From NCBI GenBank assembly GCA_947302715.1, contig CAMYVY010000010.1, forward strand, positions 1-64,000: a stretch of 64,000 nt of DNA. The letters are read 5' to 3'. The notes below the pieces were generated by a model that saw only the letters and a list, made by a program, of their open reading frames with translations, did not search any database and was not told the DNA's origin. The stretch is from an uncultured Clostridia bacterium. Lineage in GTDB: Bacteria; Bacillota; Clostridia; Peptostreptococcales; Anaerovoracaceae. Of this stretch, positions 18,529-29,339 are shown piece by piece. The position numbers and the translations under genes are program-made. Numbering within the stretch: the first letter of the stretch is position 1; the number at the start of each line of letters is the position of its first letter.

Positions 18529-21500
18529 ATGAGAACTGACCATCTCAATAAGAGCGCAAAGGCCATAAGTGCCAAAAAAAGAACGCATAAGCGTTGGATG
18601 AGAGTGGTAAGCACGCTTGCCGCTATTACTGTTTTTTGCACAACTTACGCATTGATACTACCTGCGATAACGATTAGTGCAAATACACATTGTGGACTGG
18701 AAGAACACGAACACACTGACGAATGTTATGAACGTCAGCTTGTTTGTGGTTTTGATGATGAAGGAAATGCGGTTACGCCTCAAGAAGGCGAGGCTGCCGA
18801 AGTCGCTCCAACAACTGAAATAGTCACAGAAAGCGTACTCGTAGATGCTGGTCACATCCACGATGAATCTTGCTATAACGTCGAAACAACTCTTATATGT
18901 GAAAATACAGAAGAAGATCATGAACATACAGAAGCCTGCTACGAAGAAGTGCAGACACTCGTTTGTGGTGAGGAAGAAAGAGAAGCCGTATACGAAGAAA
19001 GAGAAGTTGAAGTACCTGTAGAAGCACCGGCAGAGACAGTGGCACCGGCGGAAGCTGAAGCTGCTGCTGAGGCAGACCACGTACACACAGACGAGTGCTA
19101 CGAGAAGGTTCTTATCTGCGGAAAGGAAGAGCACAAGCACACAGATGGATGCTTCTCAAACAGCGATGCTGACTTAGAGACAGCAGAGATTTGGGAGCGT
19201 ACACTTCCAGAAAAGTCCGAAATGAAGGACGAGTGGAAGGAAGACACACTCCTGGTTGCACAGAGCCAGATAGGCTACAAGGAATCTGAAGCAAACTTCG
19301 TAGTAGTAAATGAAGAGCGCAAGGGATACACTCGCTACGGCGAGATGTTTGGCGTTCCATACGGTGATTGGTGCGCTATGTTCCTGCAGTTCTCACTCCA
19401 CTATGCAGGAGTAGATACCAGAGCAATGGTTGGATCCCCATCCGTTCCGCTTTGGGTAGAAGCAGAAATCGAAAACGAAAACTTCTACAAGGTCGGCGAA
19501 AAGATCAAAGACGAAGAAACCGGCGAAGAAAAAGAATATATGCCAAAGGCAACAGACATCATCTTCTTCGATTGGGAAAACGACGGATCCCCGGACCACG
19601 TAGGTATCATAGAAGAAATCAAGATGGACGAAAATGACGAAACCAAGATCGATTCCATCATCACAATCGAAGGTAATTCCCAGAACGAAGTTCGCAGGAA
19701 TACCTATAAATCAAATTATGAGCATATTTACGGCTACTCCGAAATCCCGGACAAAATGACCGAAGAAGAGCTCCAGGCACTGGCTGAAGGGAAACCTCTC
19801 CCCTCTTCCGAAGAAGCAAAGAAGCCTAGAAAAGAATACGTTGGTGTGGACGGAGAACTGGTTGTTGATGAAGACGACTATACCGTCACTGTAACATACA
19901 CAGCTGAAGCAGGCATTCCTGAGGGTGCGACACTTCAGGTTTCAGAGATACTGCAGGATACCGAGGAATATAGCATCTACAATGACAAATCAGCAGAAGA
20001 AATTTACGGAAAGAACGAATCCCTGCTGTATGCTCGTTTCTTTGACATCACGATTCTTGACGAGGAAGGTCTGGAAGTAGAGCCTGTATCTACAGTATCC
20101 GTTGTTATCGATACAAAGGACGATGCGCTTCAGACAGAAGACGTCAAAGTTGCTGCTGTCCACTTTGTTGATGAGAACAAGCAGGCTGCAGAAAGTGCAG
20201 AAGCAGCTGAGACTGCAACTCCAGCGGAAGAATCTGCAACAGAGACTGTAACTCCAGCAGAAGAGACAGCAACTGAGGCAACAGAAGCTGCTGAGGCAGC
20301 AGATAGTGAAACTGCTGAAGAAGAAGCAGCTGCACAAGAAACTCCGGTAGAAACTACTGAACCAGCAGCAAGCACTTCAGCAGCACCGGTAGATCCAGCA
20401 GCACTTACAACAACAGTACTCGATGTTGTAACCAGTGACGTTGTATCATTTGATACGGACGGATTCTCGGTGTACGGCGTTGTTATTTACTATACCGTTG
20501 ACTTCTATTACACATTCCCGGCAGACGATGAGACTACCGAAGAAGTTGAAGTGGACATGACGGAATATCACATGCCTGGCGGATCAGAGATGATGATGTC
20601 TGAGTTGTTTACAAAACTTCAGATCGAACGCAATACAGCAGACATAGCAAATGTTGAATTTACCAACTATGAGCTCGTTACATTCACTAAAGAAGATGAT
20701 GATTATAGAATTAAATCCCTCATCCCGTTCTTGAGCCACGAGATGCTGACCATTACATTTAATGATGGCGAGGTGCTTGAGATTGCTGTAGATGACGCTC
20801 AGGTCAACGGAAAGAACAAGAAGATAGATAGCTGGACAGACCTTAAGGTTGAAATTGATTGGGCGTTTAATAGGCAGAACAAATCCGAGGTAGTAGTATC
20901 AGGTATTGATTACACATTCTTTGGTGCAAACCAGACGATTACTGTACCGGACGGCAAAACACTTAAGATTATATTCAAAGAAGGCACCACTATTGGTAAA
21001 GCAATGCTTGCAATCAATACAAATTTATCTGGTATCGCAAGCAACTTTGGACCATTCTTCTCGGTAGGCGAAAATGCAACGCTTGAGATTGAAAATGCTA
21101 CATTCACAGGACGCCAGGTCTTTGTTGAAGGAAAGGATGTGTGGGCAAATAATAAGGCCTACCGTTATCCTCAGGATGATCCCTCAGGACTCAACAGATT
21201 TAAGAAAGGTGATTACGCCGGGGTTGCTCCGTATTTCTCGTGGTTAAATACAGATATAGCTAACAGTGTAGCAGGCAAAGGGTACTTCATAGATTCATAT
21301 GGAACAACAGTAGTTAAAAACACTGTATTTAAAAACATAAACTCCAACGAGGCAGGAGATGGACCAAGAGATTTAAGGGCCACTGCAAATAATGAACTAG
21401 TGGCAAGCAACTTTAGAGATACTGCGCCAATATATTCTCATAAAGGAAGCCTGACGGTTAATAACAGCACATTTGAGAATAACTATTTGTTCCAAAGCCC

Positions 21501-24500
21501 AGACCAGAACAGCAACGCTGGTGCAATTATCGCGAATGGTTCTCTAAACATTACGAATTCTCAATTCAAGAATAATGGTGCTAATGGTGGCGTAATTATC
21601 CATAATAGCGGTAACGCCAGCATATCGGGAACCACCATTGATGGAAATGTAATAAACGGAGCTGATGCTGCGCCAATCGTTTCAAAGTCTGGTTCTACCA
21701 TGACTCTAAATAATACAAATATTAAAAACAACTTGGCTCTTTATCCACGTTGGGAAGAGGCTGCAGCAAGGGGTGGCAATAACGAAGCATTCCTGAGGAC
21801 CGATGACTTTGATAATTTCTTTACTTATCTATCGGGGTTGAGTCTTGAAAGTTACGGTGGCAAGGCAAGGTCTACACCGTATACACAAAAGGATAACAAC
21901 CATCCCTATGGAGGGTATTTCTACGGTGATACGGGCCTCAGCGTAGGTGATCCAGACTCCCCGGCTTCATCTGTAGGATCGTCTACTGGATATCTAAACA
22001 ATGATCCTACCAGAACAGCCGGTGCGGTTTTGGTCTCCGGAGGGAACGTTACCATGAACGGCGGATCCATGAGTTATAACATGGGTGACCATGGTGCAGT
22101 TCTTGTAACTAATGGCGGAACATTTACACAGAATAGCGGCAGCATAGACCACAATAAGGGATATCATGCTGGTGCAGTTGCTATGGCAGGTAATGGCGGC
22201 ACTAATACCTACAACTTGAATGGCGGTGAGCTCCATAACAATCTGAGCATATGGTATGGTACTGTTAACGTATCAGAGCAGAACTCAAGATTTACCATGG
22301 GTGTGAATGGTGGTAATCCAACTATCAGAAATAACTTTACCTTGCACAAGGGTGCAGGCATATACGTAAACTCCAGTAATACGGATATTAAGAGCGGAAC
22401 TATCAAAGATAATACGGCTGCGATATTTGGCGGAGGTATTTACCTTGAAAGATATCGTGATTTAAAGCTCCAAGCAACTGAGATACATCACAATACAGCG
22501 ACATCAAACCTTCCGCTTACAAAAACAGATGGAGTTGCAATAGCGAAAGTTTCCGGCGGAAGCGAAGAGCTCTGGAAACAAGCATGGTGGTCAAACCTTG
22601 GTTCAGGTCTTGGTGGTGGCGTATGGTCGTGCCCAACAGGAAGAACGTCGTTTGATAATACGGAGGTAGCCATTTATCAGAACACAGCGTCTACTAATGG
22701 CGGCCAAGACTTCAGCATTAGAGATCATGGTGACAAACTTACTTTCCGCACGAACGAAACATGGGTAATGGAGAATGCCCCATTACCTGCTCCTAGAATT
22801 GCGGGAACTGTAACTCAGAATCCTACAGACCCTGCGTTTATCCCTACAGAAGGGAAAAAGGAAATAAGATTTACAAATTCGAATCACAGTTCGGTTGCAG
22901 GAAATAAGACGTACAATCTTGTCATCACCGGAAACGCAGCTCCATGCGGAGGCGGTATTGCATCGAACGGTAACCTGGGTCTTATAGATAAGAAGCTGGT
23001 AGACGCAAACATAAACTTCGAAAAGACATATGCAACGGGTGCTCCAGTACATCGAGTAAGAGTTACGGTTACTCTAATTGATGAAAATAGTAATATCGTT
23101 CAGATTGAGGGTGAAAACTCTAAGACTCTTTATCTGAATGAAACCAACAATTGGAAAGCATCCATGAAGCTTCCTGCGGTTCTTGAAGCAACAGAAGGCT
23201 CTGCAGCATATGCTGCCTTGAATAATGGTACACTTACGGTTGGTGATACCAAGATTGGGAAGTGGACCATTAGAGTAAAGGAAGAAGTAGATATTTCCAA
23301 TGACAATAGTGGAAAATGGATTGATGCAGCTGAACAATATACCGTTGGTCTTAACAAGTCTACACTTAATAAAGACGACAAGGAGTTCTCGGTTACATAC
23401 AACGTTAAGGCATCATTGCATAATGTACCAAGTATTGTTCCGAAGGCAGAGTGGCAGCCACAGGTAACGAAGTCATTCACCACTAATGATGAAACTCGCG
23501 CTAATGAGGAGTTTACGTTTGCTCTATATGCTGCGAGCGGTGAGAACTTTGTACTTGGTGATGTAATAGAGCGTGTAACAGTGCAAGGAAGCGGAACCGC
23601 AAGCTTCGCTAAGATTCAAAACCTTGAACCTGGAACATACAGATATGTGATGAAGGAAGTCATAGCTGCCTCTGATGAAGAAGTTGGTATGACTTTCGAT
23701 AGAAGTGAAAAGAGGATTACTGTAGTTGTTACTAGAGATGCGAACGACGAGACAAAGGCAGTTGCAACGGTTACAGGCAATAATCCTACATTCAACAACA
23801 CCTATACTAAGCCTCAACAGGGCGAGCTTGTCATACAGAAGGTAGACCAGAATGGTGTGGCATTACCTGGTGCGACATTCGAAGTATGGTCATTCGATGG
23901 CTATACACATAAGACAATAACAGCTTCAGGCGACGGAAGCGTATTTAAGATTCCAGGAAATGTTTCAATACAGGAGTGGTTCAGCCCATGGGAGAATGCT
24001 AATGACAAGCATTACTATAACAATACGCTGTACTTTATAAAAGAAGTTAGTCCACCAGATGCAGCTACTTATAAGCCGCTTGAAACTGTTATACCGTTTA
24101 AGCTTAGCGTAAACGAAACAACGGGAGACATCTCCTTCGTTCCGCTAACACATATTGGGGCTGCAACTAATGGTAGTAACGAAGTTACTGGTGATCCGAA
24201 TGCCATACCGTCTAATCAGTGGATGATCTACAGCAATAGCAATGGCATTACAACGCTTAAGAAATCAGGAGACACTGGTGGCTATAGCAACAACCAAAGA
24301 ACAGAAAGGGAAGTTATCAATTGGAATCTAATAGGTAGCGGCAAGCAGGTTTCCTTCGCTGAATTCCAGAGTGGAGACAAAAAGGCCATAACTTATACTG
24401 TATCCAATGAAGAAAAACAAAATCCTGGCATTACCGTACAGAAGATTGACGAAAGCGGAAATCCAATTCCTGGCGCAGTATTTAAGATTCGTCCGATAGA

Positions 24501-27500
24501 CGAGCCAAATAATCAGAAGACCTTTACTGATCAGGGCAACGGAATTCACGTTTATGGTCAGTCAGGCACTGAGCGTCTTGAAAACGACAGGATATACACT
24601 ATTTGGGAGTCTACAGCACCAAAGGTCGGCAATGTTAGTTATGAGACTCTTGGCATTGATATTCCAATCAAGGTCAGCGCTAATGGTACAGTGACTATAC
24701 TTGCAGCTGACGCGGAATTCCCAATTGATTCGGACATGTATCCGGGATCGAAGAATGTTCTTGGACCGTGGCGCACAGCGTGGGCAAAGCTATATAATGG
24801 CAATAGCTCAGATACGAACAACATGGTCTATTTAGACACTTCCGGATCTGGACCCGTTATCAAGATAAAGAACATTGCACCAAAGGAACTCCTAATTACC
24901 AAGGTGGATAATAGCAGCGATGCAAGCCCTGTAATTGGCGCGAAGTTTAGGGTAGAAGAAGTTGAAGCAGATGGAAACGATTATAAACAAGTTGCTGGAA
25001 CGCAAGCCATTATAACCAACTCTTCAACAAACGTTCATAGAGTAACAGGCCTCGAAACAGGCAAGCTCTACAGAATAACAGAATACGAGGCTCCGGAAGG
25101 ATATAACAAGAATTACGGTTCTGTTGTTATTAGAGTAAACAATAATGGCTTCGAAAAGGTCAAAGAAACCAATGGTGCAAATGGAAAGACGTTCATAAAA
25201 GACAACACCTTCGTAACAACGACGGATTCCTTACCTTATACTGTAGGGTTCCACGTTGTAAATGATGTAACTGGAAGTCTAACAGTTGGTAAGGAACTCG
25301 AGGTTGCGACTGCAAATGGAACTTCGATCTATGGTAATGCGTCCGAGACAGACCTATTCAAGTTTGAAGTATCTATTTTGAAGGACGGCGGATTAAACAC
25401 TTGGAGGGATGGCGTAACATTCTCTGTATATGAAAACGGCAGACTAATTCAAGGAGAACTTCCTGGATTCACGATTAGAACTACAAGCAAACCTGTAGAC
25501 AATCAGTCTCACCCGCTCACTAAGGTAGGCGAAGGGTATACTGCAGAGGATCCAGTAGAGACATGGACGAATGCACCCTCTAATCTCAGTGGCATAGGAA
25601 ACGGAATTAGAGATGTTTGGTGGCTTAGCAATGATGGTAATACTGCAAACATGACATTCTACCTCAAGGCTGGTCAAACTGTAACATTTAATAACCTCCC
25701 ATTAGGCGCAACTTGGACAGTTAAGGAAGTAAACCTTGCGGATAAGTATGACTTTGTTAAGTATACCAAGGACGGTCAGGATGCTAAGATCGGAGAGGGT
25801 GATACCGCGACACTTATACCACAGGCGACTGGCATTTCAGGAAGTATCACCAAAGAGGCTTCAAGCAGTACAGTAATTGCCCACAACAGAGAAGACACAG
25901 GCGAGCTAAAAATCAAGAAAGAGATTATTAACGAAGGATTTGTTGATAATGATAGCGCCTTCACGTTTGAGGTAACTATAGGAGAAAACGGAACACCAAC
26001 GCAACATATAGTAAAAGCTGGTGAAACAAAGCCTATAACCAATCTTCCTATAGGCGCAACTTGGAAGGTCAAGGAGATTAGCATTCCAAGTAACTATGAG
26101 CTAAAGGGCTATAGACGTGACACAGTGGGTGAAAACAATGAGATCACTGAAGGCACTCTGGAAAATACCGAAGAGATCCAAGGAACTGTCGGAAAAGATA
26201 ATAACCTTATCATTGTTGCCAGAAACGAAAAGACTACCTGTGACATTATAGTCACCAAGAGCTTGATAGATGAAGCAACTGGCGAAGAACTGACTTACGA
26301 ATCGGATTCGACACTGTTCACTATAACCGGTAACATACTAAAGGCCGATGGTACTCCGTATGCAACGAGTTCAGATCAGGTTACATTCTCGGTTCTTGAT
26401 AAGGATGGACATGTAATTGAAGAGGATATAGTTGGCTTCACTATACGAGGAAACGGCATGTTGCCAGGAAGTGTAGACACATATACAAAACAGGGCGGCG
26501 GTGAAGAAACTCTTCCTTTAGGTGTTAGAAGAACGTACTGGCTTGGTACAGGCGGAAACACAAAGAACATGGAGTTCTACCTTAAGGCTGGACAGTCCGT
26601 CATATTCGAAAATGTACCGGTAGGCGCAACATGGAACTTCTCCGAAGCCTCTATCCCAGGCGGATACAGCTTGACTGCATATGAGGTTAACGACACAGAG
26701 ACAGTCAATAAAGCAACTCCTGGAGGCAGCATTTCGGAGAATTCCACAGAGGTGAACATTGTAAACAGCAAGAAGCTGCCGAAGCTGAAAATCCTGAAGG
26801 TGGATGGATCGACAATAAGCAATGACAATCCGACACCACTCCAAGGCGCTGAGTTCCAGATTTACGCGGATCTTGACAGTCTAAAACAAAGAATTACATG
26901 GCTGGAGAATGGTGAAAGCGGCAATGGTATCGGTGACTGGTACTTTGTGAACGTATTTGCTGAAAGAAAACCAGCGGGATATACAGGAGATTACAATGGT
27001 TGGTGGAATCATACGGTCAACACGTATCAACATAAAATGAATAATAACCTCTTCGATGCCTACGGCTTCCAGCTTGGTTCGAACGGCCGCATGCTAGATG
27101 ATAATGGTCAGCTTATACGTTATATGCCATGTTATAGGGATTATGAAAGCACAAAGAACTATAACAAGGTATTTACCTCTGGAGCTGATGGTATTGTAGA
27201 CTTTGGTGAACTTCCAGACGGTACATACAAGATTGTAGAAAAGAAGGCTCCAGCAGGTTACAACACCCTTAGTGGCGCTATTACAGTAGTTATCTCTAAT
27301 GGCGAGATTATAAGTGTAAGTGGAGCAGACACAAATGCATCCAACATCCAGCAAGCTACAGAAAGTGTAGATTCCGATGGCTACAAAGTCTATACCTTTG
27401 CTGTACCGAACACATCCGGTGCTTCCCTCCCGAACACTGGTGGCATAGGAACTGTGATCTTCACAGCCCTCGGTGCAGTCCTGGTAATCGGAGCGGCTAT

Positions 27501-27534
27501 CGCACTCCTCGCAACCAGAAAGCGCAGGGGATAG
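18529..27534 (+). CDS. Giant LPxTG-type surface protein, paralogue of 10961 gene: Cys/His repeats, CHAP-like domain, beta-helix-like region, Cna-B/DUF5979-like repeats
   Basis: N-terminus nearly identical to 10961 product; DWCAMF..PDHVGIIEE..IEGNSQ; Asn/Gly-rich parallel-beta-helix-like repeats; C-term LPNTGG + TM + RKRRG. Confidence 0.88.
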   Translation: MRTDHLNKSAKAISAKKRTHKRWMRVVSTLAAITVFCTTYALILPAITISANTHCGLEEHEHTDECYERQLVCGFDDEGNAVTPQEGEAAEVAPTTEIVTESVLVDAGHIHDESCYNVETTLICENTEEDHEHTEACYEEVQTLVCGEEEREAVYEEREVEVPVEAPAETVAPAEAEAAAEADHVHTDECYEKVLICGKEEHKHTDGCFSNSDADLETAEIWERTLPEKSEMKDEWKEDTLLVAQSQIGYKESEANFVVVNEERKGYTRYGEMFGVPYGDWCAMFLQFSLHYAGVDTRAMVGSPSVPLWVEAEIENENFYKVGEKIKDEETGEEKEYMPKATDIIFFDWENDGSPDHVGIIEEIKMDENDETKIDSIITIEGNSQNEVRRNTYKSNYEHIYGYSEIPDKMTEEELQALAEGKPLPSSEEAKKPRKEYVGVDGELVVDEDDYTVTVTYTAEAGIPEGATLQVSEILQDTEEYSIYNDKSAEEIYGKNESLLYARFFDITILDEEGLEVEPVSTVSVVIDTKDDALQTEDVKVAAVHFVDENKQAAESAEAAETATPAEESATETVTPAEETATEATEAAEAADSETAEEEAAAQETPVETTEPAASTSAAPVDPAALTTTVLDVVTSDVVSFDTDGFSVYGVVIYYTVDFYYTFPADDETTEEVEVDMTEYHMPGGSEMMMSELFTKLQIERNTADIANVEFTNYELVTFTKEDDDYRIKSLIPFLSHEMLTITFNDGEVLEIAVDDAQVNGKNKKIDSWTDLKVEIDWAFNRQNKSEVVVSGIDYTFFGANQTITVPDGKTLKIIFKEGTTIGKAMLAINTNLSGIASNFGPFFSVGENATLEIENATFTGRQVFVEGKDVWANNKAYRYPQDDPSGLNRFKKGDYAGVAPYFSWLNTDIANSVAGKGYFIDSYGTTVVKNTVFKNINSNEAGDGPRDLRATANNELVASNFRDTAPIYSHKGSLTVNNSTFENNYLFQSPDQNSNAGAIIANGSLNITNSQFKNNGANGGVIIHNSGNASISGTTIDGNVINGADAAPIVSKSGSTMTLNNTNIKNNLALYPRWEEAAARGGNNEAFLRTDDFDNFFTYLSGLSLESYGGKARSTPYTQKDNNHPYGGYFYGDTGLSVGDPDSPASSVGSSTGYLNNDPTRTAGAVLVSGGNVTMNGGSMSYNMGDHGAVLVTNGGTFTQNSGSIDHNKGYHAGAVAMAGNGGTNTYNLNGGELHNNLSIWYGTVNVSEQNSRFTMGVNGGNPTIRNNFTLHKGAGIYVNSSNTDIKSGTIKDNTAAIFGGGIYLERYRDLKLQATEIHHNTATSNLPLTKTDGVAIAKVSGGSEELWKQAWWSNLGSGLGGGVWSCPTGRTSFDNTEVAIYQNTASTNGGQDFSIRDHGDKLTFRTNETWVMENAPLPAPRIAGTVTQNPTDPAFIPTEGKKEIRFTNSNHSSVAGNKTYNLVITGNAAPCGGGIASNGNLGLIDKKLVDANINFEKTYATGAPVHRVRVTVTLIDENSNIVQIEGENSKTLYLNETNNWKASMKLPAVLEATEGSAAYAALNNGTLTVGDTKIGKWTIRVKEEVDISNDNSGKWIDAAEQYTVGLNKSTLNKDDKEFSVTYNVKASLHNVPSIVPKAEWQPQVTKSFTTNDETRANEEFTFALYAASGENFVLGDVIERVTVQGSGTASFAKIQNLEPGTYRYVMKEVIAASDEEVGMTFDRSEKRITVVVTRDANDETKAVATVTGNNPTFNNTYTKPQQGELVIQKVDQNGVALPGATFEVWSFDGYTHKTITASGDGSVFKIPGNVSIQEWFSPWENANDKHYYNNTLYFIKEVSPPDAATYKPLETVIPFKLSVNETTGDISFVPLTHIGAATNGSNEVTGDPNAIPSNQWMIYSNSNGITTLKKSGDTGGYSNNQRTEREVINWNLIGSGKQVSFAEFQSGDKKAITYTVSNEEKQNPGITVQKIDESGNPIPGAVFKIRPIDEPNNQKTFTDQGNGIHVYGQSGTERLENDRIYTIWESTAPKVGNVSYETLGIDIPIKVSANGTVTILAADAEFPIDSDMYPGSKNVLGPWRTAWAKLYNGNSSDTNNMVYLDTSGSGPVIKIKNIAPKELLITKVDNSSDASPVIGAKFRVEEVEADGNDYKQVAGTQAIITNSSTNVHRVTGLETGKLYRITEYEAPEGYNKNYGSVVIRVNNNGFEKVKETNGANGKTFIKDNTFVTTTDSLPYTVGFHVVNDVTGSLTVGKELEVATANGTSIYGNASETDLFKFEVSILKDGGLNTWRDGVTFSVYENGRLIQGELPGFTIRTTSKPVDNQSHPLTKVGEGYTAEDPVETWTNAPSNLSGIGNGIRDVWWLSNDGNTANMTFYLKAGQTVTFNNLPLGATWTVKEVNLADKYDFVKYTKDGQDAKIGEGDTATLIPQATGISGSITKEASSSTVIAHNREDTGELKIKKEIINEGFVDNDSAFTFEVTIGENGTPTQHIVKAGETKPITNLPIGATWKVKEISIPSNYELKGYRRDTVGENNEITEGTLENTEEIQGTVGKDNNLIIVARNEKTTCDIIVTKSLIDEATGEELTYESDSTLFTITGNILKADGTPYATSSDQVTFSVLDKDGHVIEEDIVGFTIRGNGMLPGSVDTYTKQGGGEETLPLGVRRTYWLGTGGNTKNMEFYLKAGQSVIFENVPVGATWNFSEASIPGGYSLTAYEVNDTETVNKATPGGSISENSTEVNIVNSKKLPKLKILKVDGSTISNDNPTPLQGAEFQIYADLDSLKQRITWLENGESGNGIGDWYFVNVFAERKPAGYTGDYNGWWNHTVNTYQHKMNNNLFDAYGFQLGSNGRMLDDNGQLIRYMPCYRDYESTKNYNKVFTSGADGIVDFGELPDGTYKIVEKKAPAGYNTLSGAITVVISNGEIISVSGADTNASNIQQATESVDSDGYKVYTFAVPNTSGASLPNTGGIGTVIFTALGAVLVIGAAIALLATRKRRG

Positions 27535-27571
27535 GAATAGGACCAGGAACAATTCAATAAGATTAGCGCGC

Positions 27572-27610
27572 AAGCGCACTACAAAGGGGCAGCCAAACGG
27601 CTGCCCCTGA
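27572..27610. repeat. Left arm of 39-bp inverted repeat (also a terminator hairpin)
   Basis: AAGCGCACTACAAAGGGGCAGCCAAACGGCTGCCCCTGA is the exact reverse complement of 32017-32055. Confidence 0.92.
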
Positions 27611-27627
27611 GTTGTTTTTGATGATAA

Positions 27628-28518
27628 TTACGCCTTGTACTCGGCCATGGATTCTTGGGCTTTGGAGATGTCCTCCGGGTCGAAGCCGAGATCTGCGATT
27701 TCTGCTGGTGACAGCTTAGTCAACATCATGCGTATGTTTTTGAGGCGTTCTGACAACTGCCCCTGTTGTAAGCCTTTCTCAATACCTTGCTGTAAACCTT
27801 GCTCAATACCCTGCTCAATACCCTGCTCAATACCCTGCTCGATACCTTGTTTTATGGCTTGCTTTTTCATGTATTCGATTTCCCATTCTAAAGTCATATA
27901 TTTCACCCTCATTCCTTCATTTCTTCGCGTCTCCTGAACTTCTGAATGGATACGCTGAGACATATCTCCGGTTATCTCCTCTTTGTCCACATATCTGAGA
28001 AGTTCCTCAAGCTTAGGTGTGGCTAATTCTAGCGCTCCCTTTGCGTTAACAAACACCTTGATTGCTTCGTCTCCAAGTTCGATTTCCTTGTCTTCTGAAC
28101 AATAATTCTGGAAGGTATACTTGCATAGATTTTTTCCAAAGAGGTCAAACTCACAGATGAAGATTACGTATGTCTTTTTAAGGTGATTATAGTTTTCGCC
28201 TCTACCTAGATTGTCGATGTCAATAGTTCCTTGGTAATAACGGCTTCTCTTGGGAAGATTTCGAGAATTCTCTACCTGCATCTCAATATCATAAATTGAA
28301 TTCTCGTCTTCCACATAAACATCCAGTCTAACCCCATGTCCGGTTGCACTATTTTCAATAGTCTCTTCGTCGTCTATGCGAATTATTTCCTTGACTTTGA
28401 TATCTAGGATGGCCTCAATGATTTCTTTGCATAGTTCTGGGTTGTGTTTTAGAACATAAGCAAAGATAAACTTGTTTGTAAATTTTAGATCTTCATACTT
28501 TTCTACTGATGTTGTCAT
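27628..28518 (-). CDS. Rpn-family / PD-(D/E)XK nuclease family transposase
   Basis: LKFTNKFIFAYVLKHNPELCKEIIEAIL, LDVYVEDENSIYDIEMQV (PD-(D/E)XK-like core), C-terminal (QGIE)n tract typical of this family. Confidence 0.85.
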   Translation of the reverse strand: MTTSVEKYEDLKFTNKFIFAYVLKHNPELCKEIIEAILDIKVKEIIRIDDEETIENSATGHGVRLDVYVEDENSIYDIEMQVENSRNLPKRSRYYQGTIDIDNLGRGENYNHLKKTYVIFICEFDLFGKNLCKYTFQNYCSEDKEIELGDEAIKVFVNAKGALELATPKLEELLRYVDKEEITGDMSQRIHSEVQETRRNEGMRVKYMTLEWEIEYMKKQAIKQGIEQGIEQGIEQGIEQGLQQGIEKGLQQGQLSERLKNIRMMLTKLSPAEIADLGFDPEDISKAQESMAEYKA

Positions 28519-28565
28519 TATAACATCACTCCTTTCTTGATTTCAATTGGAATAGTTGCCTTTCC

Positions 28566-28717
28566 AAAAACCAGGAAGGGGTCCTCCATATGGAGGACCC
28601 CTTGGTCACTTTGGTTTAATATTTTATCTGGGCGCTTGACCCACTTTTACTGATAGCATAATTTTATCGGAAATATCCCCTTAGTGCAATACTTCCCCAT
28701 ACATTCCCCAAAGGGGC
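28566..28717. repeat. Left arm of ~150-bp imperfect inverted repeat
   Basis: Reverse complement of about 31123-31270, including GGGGTCCTCC..GGAGGACCCC hairpin and CCCTTAGTGCAATACTTCCCCATACATTCCCCAAAGGGG. Confidence 0.9.
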
Positions 28718-28930
28718 CGCTTTGTTTGTGTTCCACAAACGTGAAAAAATCAACGAAATTTTGAAAAAAATTTTGAAAAAAATTTGAAAAAGCCCTCAAA
28801 GTAACGGTTCGATTACGAAAAAGTATCGCAACTTGAACATTTTTCGCACATTTCGGTAGTAGCGTGACCGCTATATTATAGCTAAAGAAAAGATAATAAA
28901 GCCTTGAGGGGGGCGGCGAAACTAAGAAGG

Positions 28931-28960
28931 TCCTCCTTGAGTAATCAAGAAGGATTTTTT
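28931..28960 (+). promoter_or_regulatory. Terminator-like hairpin in leader of small peptide gene (possible attenuator)
   Basis: TCCTCCTTGA-GTAA-TCAAGAAGGA followed by TTTTTT, 19 nt before the ATG. Confidence 0.5.
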
Positions 28961-28978
28961 AAATATAGGGTGGATAAA

Positions 28979-29197
28979 ATGACAAAGAGAATTAGCACAG
29001 CAATAATCGCAACAATCGCAACAGCAATCGTAATGCTGATGGTAGCAGTAAGCCAGGTATCTGGACACAGTGTAGAGGCAGCAGCAATGGAACTTATCGA
29101 AGCAATTCAGAACAATCTCGTATGGATCATCGGAATCGTTTCCGTAGATATCGTAGTTGCTATCGCTGCAAGAAGAAAGGCTGAAAAGAACAACTAA
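28979..29197 (+). CDS. Small putative two-TM membrane peptide (~72 aa)
   Basis: MTKRISTAIIATIATAIVMLMVAVSQVSGHSVEAAAMELIEAIQNNLVWIIGIVSVDIVVAIAARRKAEKNN; start refined from track ORF 28904. Confidence 0.65.
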   Translation: MTKRISTAIIATIATAIVMLMVAVSQVSGHSVEAAAMELIEAIQNNLVWIIGIVSVDIVVAIAARRKAEKNN

Positions 29198-29248
29198 TAT
29201 AATCATTTATTCGATATAATCCACCCACCCTATATACGAATAATCAGG

Positions 29249-29272
29249 GACGGCTCAAACGAGCCGTCTTTT
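29249..29272 (+). terminator. Rho-independent terminator
   Basis: GACGGCTC-AAAC-GAGCCGTC-TTTT. Confidence 0.8.
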
Positions 29273-29339
29273 GTTATGTGTAGGACAAGGGCATATAATA
29301 TAAAATCTCATTGCGTATAGCGAGTATAACATTTTGTTG

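Noticed and set aside
20130-20375. Overlapping Ala/Ser- and Leu/Gln-rich minus-strand ORFs
   Set aside because: Antisense of an Ala/Glu/Thr-rich linker in the 3001-aa protein.
27628-28518. Calling this an IS element
   Set aside because: The Rpn-type protein is named transposase in some databases, but no typical IS termini or target duplication were identified; reported as a CDS with surrounding inverted repeats instead.
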